A stretch of DNA of 64,000 nt from Bowmanella pacifica (GTDB lineage: Bacteria; Pseudomonadota; Gammaproteobacteria; Enterobacterales; Alteromonadaceae). The notes under the pieces are model-generated. The model was not told where the DNA came from, did no database searches, and saw only the letters and a program-made list of their open reading frames with translations. Location of the stretch: contig NZ_BMLS01000001.1 of NCBI RefSeq assembly GCF_014645355.1, positions 62,001 through 126,000 of the forward strand, in the 5' to 3' direction. This document shows, piece after piece, positions 58,333 to 64,000 of the stretch (position 1 is its first letter; each line of letters opens with the position of its first letter). The translations under genes and the position numbers were made by a program.

Positions 58333-59259
58333 TTGAGTACTCACCCCCTTCAGCATGCCCTGGTAAAACTGGCGCCGATACTGGAAAAACTGGAGCAATG
58401 GTTTTGGCCTGAAGAGCATCAGATCGATACCACCAAACTGATAATTTATACCTGTAAACCGCTACCGGGCAACCTGAAGTCCTCGGAATTAAAACAGTGG
58501 ACAGACTTACAGGTTAAAACTCAGTCTCCTTTTATCAGCGGAGGCGCTTACCATTATGTCAGTCGTCACGCTCTTCATATGTGGTTTGCACCAACGCCAC
58601 TAGACGGGATTCCCGAAACGGCGCGACAATCAGCTTTACCTGATGGCTGGCATTCTGTGCAAGGCCGGCAAGCATGTTATAAACAGCATTGGCAACGCGG
58701 CGTGCTGATGACCTGTGAAGTCACGACAAACAGTGAAACTGCGGTTCCCATTAACCTGGAAGGCAGTTCATGGGCCGTTTCGCGGAAAATAGATAAGGCG
58801 GTAAAAACGCCAGGCAATTGGTTGCTTTTTTGCGCACTGTTAGTCGCTTGCACAGGTCTATGGTATGTAAGTGCTGCCGTGACAATTCATATCCAACAGC
58901 AAATGGCAGAGCAGCAGGCGCAGACTGTTACCGAGCAAATGGGGGAGCGGGTCAGTCAGCTTGATCAGTTAAAAAACAATCAATCTCTTATGTCCCAGTT
59001 ATCTTCCTGGACCAATGAGTACAGCTCGTTTCCGGAAACCTTCGCAGCGCTTGCCAAGAGCATGAATATGCAGGGAAGCTGGAAGATGAACCAGGTCAAC
59101 TGGCAGAATAAGACGCTAACAATGGAGTTCATTGCTGAGCAAGTGGATATTGCCCAGTTGGTCGCTGACCTGGAAGCTAACCCGGCTTTTATTGAAGTGA
59201 ATATCCGTCCATTTGTTGCAGGTGAAGGGTGGATAGTGGAAGCCAAAGTGGGTGAATAG
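58333..59259 (+). CDS. gspL: Type II secretion protein GspL-like (PilN/MshI-like)
   Basis: A 308-residue bitopic protein: cytoplasmic N-terminal domain (residues 1-160), one transmembrane helix (WLLFCALLVACTGLWYVSAAV, ~168-188), then a coiled-coil and a periplasmic ferredoxin-like domain (NMQGSWKMNQVNWQNKTLTMEFIAEQVDIAQLVADLEA). This layout is GspL. The likely start is the TTG at 58333; no ATG exists upstream. It recruits GspE to the platform. The N-terminal domain is shorter than in typical GspL, so the identity is mostly from architecture and position. Confidence 0.75.
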   Translation: MSTHPLQHALVKLAPILEKLEQWFWPEEHQIDTTKLIIYTCKPLPGNLKSSELKQWTDLQVKTQSPFISGGAYHYVSRHALHMWFAPTPLDGIPETARQSALPDGWHSVQGRQACYKQHWQRGVLMTCEVTTNSETAVPINLEGSSWAVSRKIDKAVKTPGNWLLFCALLVACTGLWYVSAAVTIHIQQQMAEQQAQTVTEQMGERVSQLDQLKNNQSLMSQLSSWTNEYSSFPETFAALAKSMNMQGSWKMNQVNWQNKTLTMEFIAEQVDIAQLVADLEANPAFIEVNIRPFVAGEGWIVEAKVGE

Positions 59260-59263
59260 CGTT

Positions 59264-59836
59264 ATGCAATGGATTAAAAGTACAAGTATCTATCAGGAAT
59301 GGCAGGCAAACAAACGACTGCAATGGATGGTTGTCGCCATTGCTGGGATTATATTTTTGTCACTGGCCAAGTCCTGCTCTGACAGCCTGAATGAGCAGGG
59401 CATGGCTCTGCAAAATCAGGTGAATTTAACAGGTCGACTGGAGCAAGCCGCCAATGCACCTTTTGACCCCGCCCAACTTGAGCTGTCAGCCAGTCAGCTC
59501 AATGCTCTGACGTCTTCACTGCCTTCTGCCCCCTCTTCAAGCGTTGCAGAAGCGAAAGCCCTGGCAGACATAGATGTTTTAGTGGCTAAATATATAAAGC
59601 GAAAGCGACTTAATCTGATAGGTTCGGATCAGGTTGTGGCTGGCAATCAGCCACTTTGGTCGGTACGTATTGATGTGGCCGGGCAATTAGCCGAAGAAGA
59701 ACTTATCAATTTACTGGCTTTCTTCGACCGCAGCATTGGACACAGACGTATAGCATCACTGCAATATTCCCCAAAAACATCGAACTCAATTAATCTGGTC
59801 ATCGATGTTCTGTTTAAGCAGGCCTCAAATGAATAA
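59264..59836 (+). CDS. gspM: Type II secretion protein GspM-like
   Basis: About 190 residues: N-terminal helix (WMVVAIAGIIFLSLAKSC), coiled-coil linker (LNEQGMALQNQVNLTGRLEQA), and a periplasmic ferredoxin-like domain (LWSVRIDVAGQLAEEELINLLAFFDRSI). It pairs with GspL in known systems. Sequence similarity in GspM is low, so call rests on shape and place. ATG 59264 follows the gspL stop by 4 bp; a GTG at 59252 is possible. Confidence 0.7.
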   Translation: MQWIKSTSIYQEWQANKRLQWMVVAIAGIIFLSLAKSCSDSLNEQGMALQNQVNLTGRLEQAANAPFDPAQLELSASQLNALTSSLPSAPSSSVAEAKALADIDVLVAKYIKRKRLNLIGSDQVVAGNQPLWSVRIDVAGQLAEEELINLLAFFDRSIGHRRIASLQYSPKTSNSINLVIDVLFKQASNE

Positions 59837-60311
59837 ACGCATATGGAGCATAATGGCTGCGGGCTTGGCTATAAGTGTATTGTTTGCCATAGCCACAAGC
59901 ATAAGGCAACCTTCGGTTAGCCAATCCCAGGCACAGAGTGCCACCACCGAGCAACACACCAGAGCCTCGTTTCCCTGGCGAGACGTATTGAGCAATACGG
60001 CACAATTTGCCCCCAAACAAACTGAAGCGCCAAAGGTTGAAACTGTTGAGAAACCGATAATCAGCCTTAGCGATGGTCGTTTAGTGGCCATTGTGGTAGA
60101 CAACCCAAAATCAGCACAATTGATTGTGCCAGCCAATGCAACTCAGGGACCCATCTCGTTGTCTGTGGGTGAAGGCTGGCTGGATAACTGGAGACTATTG
60201 GCGATAGAAAAAGATTCAGTTACCTGGCAACACAATGAAACCGGCGAGCGACACACCCAATACCTGTTTGGAACAGATACCTTTTCAGACGCTCACCCTA
60301 AGAAAAGTTAA
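59829..60311 (+). CDS. gspC: Type II secretion protein GspC-like (PilP-like)
   Basis: A 160-residue bitopic protein: one N-terminal helix (IMAAGLAISVLFAIATSI), a short linker, and a homology region (ISLSDGRLVAIVVDNPKSAQLIVPANATQGPISLSVGEGWLDNWRLLAIEKDSVTWQ) as in GspC/PilP, which contact the secretin. No PDZ domain, so shorter than classical GspC. It overlaps gspM by 8 bp and precedes the secretin. Confidence 0.72.
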   Translation: MNKRIWSIMAAGLAISVLFAIATSIRQPSVSQSQAQSATTEQHTRASFPWRDVLSNTAQFAPKQTEAPKVETVEKPIISLSDGRLVAIVVDNPKSAQLIVPANATQGPISLSVGEGWLDNWRLLAIEKDSVTWQHNETGERHTQYLFGTDTFSDAHPKKS

Positions 60312-60328
60312 CGGAAAACGTACATACT

Positions 60329-62467
60329 ATGCTAAATAACAAGCGCTTACCGCATACACTTAATCGCTCACTGTTAACCATATTGATTGCTAGCAGCCTG
60401 GCAAGCTGCGCAAGTATGAAAGGGCCTGCTTATCAAATGGCTCAAAACGACGACAAAATATTCAGTCAGCCACTAAGAACACCAAAAGTTTTACCGGAAG
60501 ACGCAAGCACAACACTGACCGAATCAGGTCAACCCACTTCCATTGGTATTGAAGTACTTAAGGCGCCAACGCTAAGTGTTGAACAAGCCGCGAAAGAAGC
60601 CACAGATGTTGTCATACCCGGACTAAGTGATAACAACGTTAGTCGTCTTTCATTTAACAATATGCCTGTTGGGGCATTTATTAACGAAGTGTTTGGTAAC
60701 CAACTGGGACTGAATTTTATTATTGAACCCAATATAAAAAATACCCCAGACCTCGTTACTATGCGGGTGACTCAGGCTATTAGTGAGAAAGATTTATATT
60801 CCCTAGCAACCCAAACGTTACGCTCTTATGGCGTAACAACTTATATCAGAGACAAGGTACTAGTATTTGATTTTTCGGAAGATGCTTCCAGTGGAGAAGT
60901 TCCATTACTAGTTAGCGGCCGAGCGCTACCAGAAGTACCATCATCGAGCCGTCCTATTTTCTATATCTATCCTCTAGCGGCTGTATCCACGCCAATGGTG
61001 CGAAGCTGGTTAAGCCAGATGTTTCCCAAGAAAGAACTTGAGATTAAAGAAGACTCCAGCAGAAACGCATTAATATTTATAGGCAATAGAAAAGTCGTAG
61101 AGCAAGCATTAGCTGCCACAGAACTACTTGATAAACCGAGTATGAGTGGTATGCATAGTAGAGTGATCCGGCCAAATCTAAGTACTGCAACTGATTTAGC
61201 CAATAATTTAGAAAAAGTTCTATCTGCGCAGGGATATTCTGTAAGACAAACTGCAGGGATCTCTGCGATTCGCCTTCTCCCCCTAGATTCAGTAGGGCAG
61301 CTTGTGGTCTTCGCCCAGTCTGACGCTGTGCTAAGACATATTATTGAATGGGCCGAAACATTAGAAAAAGAGCGTCATAGTAATATTGAAGAAGGTCTAT
61401 TTAGTTATCAGGTACAAAGTACCCAAGCTCTCCATTTAGTTAATATACTTAACAGTCTTGGAGTAGCTAATTATAACGCCACAAATACAACGAGTAACAC
61501 CTCTCAATCCCCCAAAAATGTGACTTCCTCTGCGGATAGTATTGGCGGCCCCCAATCAGGCAATACTAAAGGGCGCTACGCCGTAGATGATCAGCTAAAC
61601 ACCATACTATACAGTGGCAGCGGCAAAGACTGGCTACAGGTATTGCCTGTTATTAAGAGCCTGGATAGACCGGCACCCTCGGTAATGGTGGAGATAGTGC
61701 TCGCCGAGGTCAGTTTAACTGACTCGGAGCAAACAGGTATTGAGTGGATCACCGATCTGGCCATTGGCGGATTATCTGGCAGTATAGGCACTAGAGAAGG
61801 GCTGGGACTGAAATCATCGGGGATGAATATTTCCCTGAATTCCGCCGGTGCCACCCGGGCAGTATTAAATGCGTTCTACAAAAACAATAAAGCCAATATC
61901 CGCTCCCGCCCCCGCATTATGGTAAAAAGCGGCGGAGAAGCATCCATTGATGTGGGTAATGAGATCCCGGTTCTGACACGTAGCAGCCAAAGTACCGATA
62001 ATCCCGATGCCGCCATAATTAGTAATATTTCCTACCGGAAAACCGGGGTATTGCTGGACGTAAAGCCTACGGTACATGCCTCTGGCTTTGTGGATATTGA
62101 AATCAATCAGGAGTTAAGTGAGGCAGTTAGCTCAGAGGACGGTGGCGATAGCGACACGCCCACCATCTTAAACCGCAGCCTTAGTACCACTGTCACACTA
62201 AGAGATGGCGGTTCTGTGTTGCTTGGCGGACTTATTAGTTCGAATACTAGCAGGAACCAGCAAGGAGTCCCCATTTTGGGTAAGCTTCCGTTGCTAGGGA
62301 AACTATTTAGCACCGACGCTGAAGAGCAAATACGGACAGAATTGATGATTATGATTATTCCCTACATTCTTAGCTCACCAGATGAAGCCGAAGCACTGAC
62401 TGACGAACTGCAACGGGCACGGATCGATAGCGTATCAAGCACCATAGTGCCTCAGAATGTAAACTAA
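60329..62467 (+). CDS. gspD: Type II secretion outer-membrane secretin GspD
   Basis: A 712-residue secretin that forms the outer-membrane gate. It has a lipoprotein-type signal (LASC, Cys27). N-domains with repeated KH-like folds follow (FINEVFGNQLGLNFIIEPNIKNTP; RSWLSQMFPKKELEIKEDSSRNALIFIGN). The secretin domain ends in IRSRPRIMVKSGGEASIDVGNEIPVL and KTGVLLDVKPTVHASGFVDIEINQELSE, then LRDGGSVLLGGLISSNT. A Ser/Thr/Asn-rich insert lies near residues 385-410. No GspS pilotin gene was seen; being a lipoprotein, it may not need one. Confidence 0.93.
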   Translation: MLNNKRLPHTLNRSLLTILIASSLASCASMKGPAYQMAQNDDKIFSQPLRTPKVLPEDASTTLTESGQPTSIGIEVLKAPTLSVEQAAKEATDVVIPGLSDNNVSRLSFNNMPVGAFINEVFGNQLGLNFIIEPNIKNTPDLVTMRVTQAISEKDLYSLATQTLRSYGVTTYIRDKVLVFDFSEDASSGEVPLLVSGRALPEVPSSSRPIFYIYPLAAVSTPMVRSWLSQMFPKKELEIKEDSSRNALIFIGNRKVVEQALAATELLDKPSMSGMHSRVIRPNLSTATDLANNLEKVLSAQGYSVRQTAGISAIRLLPLDSVGQLVVFAQSDAVLRHIIEWAETLEKERHSNIEEGLFSYQVQSTQALHLVNILNSLGVANYNATNTTSNTSQSPKNVTSSADSIGGPQSGNTKGRYAVDDQLNTILYSGSGKDWLQVLPVIKSLDRPAPSVMVEIVLAEVSLTDSEQTGIEWITDLAIGGLSGSIGTREGLGLKSSGMNISLNSAGATRAVLNAFYKNNKANIRSRPRIMVKSGGEASIDVGNEIPVLTRSSQSTDNPDAAIISNISYRKTGVLLDVKPTVHASGFVDIEINQELSEAVSSEDGGDSDTPTILNRSLSTTVTLRDGGSVLLGGLISSNTSRNQQGVPILGKLPLLGKLFSTDAEEQIRTELMIMIIPYILSSPDEAEALTDELQRARIDSVSSTIVPQNVN

Positions 62468-62509
62468 TATAGTTAATATGCCGATTAACCTTAATTGGAG
62501 ATTTAAAAT

Positions 62510-62953
62510 ATGAAGTACATCGCCCTATTGGCAGCGCTGCTTGCAGCCTCTCCGCTTTATGCTGCAAAACAGCCAATAAATAATAAAATTCAAACTCTTG
62601 GCTTTAGCTGTGCAGATACAGTAGTGGACGTTATCCCACTGCTGGGAAGAGGCGAGGATGCAGAGCATTTTGTTGCGCAGGATATTCAAACCGAACTGGA
62701 ACGCCAGCATAAAGGCTCGGTACTGACCCAAGTAGAGTGCTTAGGTGAGCCTGAACTTAAAGCTTCGGTTATCAAAGACAACGCTGGTAATGAGGTTCTC
62801 TCTAAGATGTCTATTGCCTTTCCGGTAGCTATTCAGGTAAATGTGAATAAGCAGACCATAGAGATGCAAGTAGACCAAACCTATCTAGCTGAGAATCTTG
62901 AAAAAGCGGAAGGAAAGAAGGTTACTCAACACTTCGTCGTGAAAAAATCTTAA
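62510..62953 (+). CDS. Small exported protein of unknown function
   Basis: A 147-residue protein with a clear signal peptide (MKYIALLAALLAASPLYA). The mature part has two Cys (FSCADTVV and QVECLGE), likely a disulfide, and a charged C-terminus. I do not recognise it. It follows gspD by 42 bp with an AT-rich gap (TTGGAG upstream of the ATG), and a strong terminator follows, so it is probably the last gene of the gspL-D operon and might be an accessory to secretion. That is inference. Confidence 0.65.
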   Translation: MKYIALLAALLAASPLYAAKQPINNKIQTLGFSCADTVVDVIPLLGRGEDAEHFVAQDIQTELERQHKGSVLTQVECLGEPELKASVIKDNAGNEVLSKMSIAFPVAIQVNVNKQTIEMQVDQTYLAENLEKAEGKKVTQHFVVKKS

Positions 62954-62984
62954 CCTCCAAGCGCTTTACTATTCTAGACGAAAG

Positions 62985-63019
62985 AAGCGCCGGCTTTATT
63001 GGTAAAGCGGGCGCTTTTT
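62985..63019 (+). terminator. Terminator after the gspL-D operon
   Basis: AAGCGCC-G-GCTTTA, loop TTGG, TAAAGC-G-GGCGCTT, then TTT. A long stem with one internal mismatch and a T tract; it lies between two convergent genes. Confidence 0.85.
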
Positions 63020-63027
63020 CTATTACT

Positions 63028-64000
63028 TTATTTCCCTCTCAGCGGCTGCCACCACGCTTCATTATCCAGATACCAGTTAAGGGTCTTTTCAATTCCAGAC
63101 GCAAAGCTTTCCACTGGCTGGTAACCCAGTTCCTGCCCGGTTTTGGTCGCATCAATGGCATAGCGACGATCATGCCCAGGACGGTCAGTAACATAACGAA
63201 TTAGCGCTTCACTGCGCCCTTGCGCCGCCAGCGTCGCTAAGGGGTAACGGGCTGCCAACTCGGGACGGGAAGAGAAGGCTTGATTCATCAATTGACACAG
63301 AAGCTGAACAATGTCGATATTGGCCCATTCATTATGCCCACCAATGTTGTAGTTCTCGCCGACTTGTCCCTTATCAAGCACCAGTTCAATGCCCCGCGCG
63401 TGATCTTCAACATACAACCAATCTCTGATTTGCTTACCATCGCCGTACACAGGCAACGGCTGGTCATGCAAAATGTTGGTTATGATTAGCGGAATCAGTT
63501 TTTCAGGAAAATGGAACGGGCCATAGTTATTGGAGCAATTACTGGTGGTCACTTCCAACCCATACGTATGATGGTAGGCGCGAACCAAATGATCGCTGGC
63601 TGCTTTACTGGCGGAATAGGGTGAATTCGGTGCGTAGGCCGTATTCTCAGTAAAGGCTGGGTCTTGAGGACCCAGAGTTCCATATACCTCATCGGTACTC
63701 ACGTGGTGGAATCTATGTGCAATTGCGTCCCGACCGGCCGCCTTGGGTTCATCTATCCAAACCTTTTTTGCAGCCTTAAGCAAACTGTAAGTACCTATAA
63801 TATTGGTCTCAATGAAGGCATCCGGACCGCTGATAGATCTGTCCACGTGTGACTCGGCGGCAAAGTGTACAACAGTATTAATTGCCTCTTCCCTTAGCAA
63901 GGTTTCGACCAAGGCCGTATCACAAATATCCCCTTTGACAAATTTAAACCCGGGCTCGTTACTAACCATGACCAGATTCTGCTCATTTCCTGCATAGGTC
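63028..64000 (-). CDS. rfbB: dTDP-glucose 4,6-dehydratase (5'-partial)
   Basis: The C-terminal ~323 residues of RfbB, an NAD-dependent short-chain dehydratase/epimerase of the dTDP-rhamnose pathway. The frame stays open to the right edge (first codons read TYAGNEQNLVMVSNE, matching the family); the N-terminal GxxGxxG nucleotide site lies outside the window. The catalytic YxxxK is in SPYSASKAASD and the substrate motif in HHVSTDEVYG. Supplies dTDP-4-keto-6-deoxyglucose for rhamnose or related sugars, fitting the rhamnosyltransferase-type genes nearby. Confidence 0.95.
   Translation of the reverse strand, partial: TYAGNEQNLVMVSNEPGFKFVKGDICDTALVETLLREEAINTVVHFAAESHVDRSISGPDAFIETNIIGTYSLLKAAKKVWIDEPKAAGRDAIAHRFHHVSTDEVYGTLGPQDPAFTENTAYAPNSPYSASKAASDHLVRAYHHTYGLEVTTSNCSNNYGPFHFPEKLIPLIITNILHDQPLPVYGDGKQIRDWLYVEDHARGIELVLDKGQVGENYNIGGHNEWANIDIVQLLCQLMNQAFSSRPELAARYPLATLAAQGRSEALIRYVTDRPGHDRRYAIDATKTGQELGYQPVESFASGIEKTLNWYLDNEAWWQPLRGK

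Overview
The window reads as a chromosomal segment of a marine gammaproteobacterium, most likely from the Alteromonadales (Alteromonas/Lacimicrobium/Bowmanella-like). The basis is the housekeeping block (pncC, mutS, recA, pyrG, eno), the polar-flagellum gene order with FlrB/FlrC, the CusA-type pump followed by a DUF3240 protein, and an S-layer-like protein beside a type II secretion cluster. The genus is inference.

Layout. 1-8.97 kb: end of an MFS transporter, an exported DUF1287 protein, recA (minus strand, apparently broken), pncC, mutS, pyrG, eno and a small unknown gene. 8.98-13.98 kb: a heavy-metal RND pump operon on the minus strand and a divergent membrane-anchored LuxR-type regulator. 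13.99-30.8 kb: a minus-strand flagellar block, flrB-flrC, then fliE-F-G-H-I-J-K and fliL-M-N-O-P-Q-R-flhB. Sigma-54 type -24/-12 sites precede flrB, fliE, fliK and fliL. A 0.52-kb array of about five palindromic ~113-bp repeats separates flrC from fliE. 31-49.3 kb: a surface-glycan cluster with at least six glycosyltransferase-like proteins, four sulfotransferase-like proteins, a lipoprotein sulfatase, a lipoprotein formylglycine-generating enzyme, and an RgpF/HAD protein with a split-off partner. 49.3-52.1 kb: two paralogous secreted proteins; one is extremely acidic and looks like a highly expressed S-layer subunit. 52.5-62.5 kb: a type II secretion system in two divergent operons (gspE-F-G-H-I-J-K leftward, gspL-M-C-D rightward). 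62.5-64 kb: a small periplasmic unknown and the start of another polysaccharide gene (rfbB, cut by the window edge).

How the parts may work together. The arrangement suggests a cell-surface factory: an acidic S-layer-like protein, a nearby type II secretion system that could export it, and enzymes that make, sulfate and possibly desulfate a surface glycan that could anchor or decorate it. Dedicated Gsp-type exporters next to S-layer genes are known from Aeromonas (ApsE, SpsD). The combination with sulfotransferases and an exported FGE/sulfatase pair is what makes this locus worth attention.

The most striking single anomaly is recA. Its two halves are both well conserved but lie in different frames, and the segment that forms DNA-binding loop L2 is absent. 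Either the strain is RecA-deficient or the assembly is wrong at that point.
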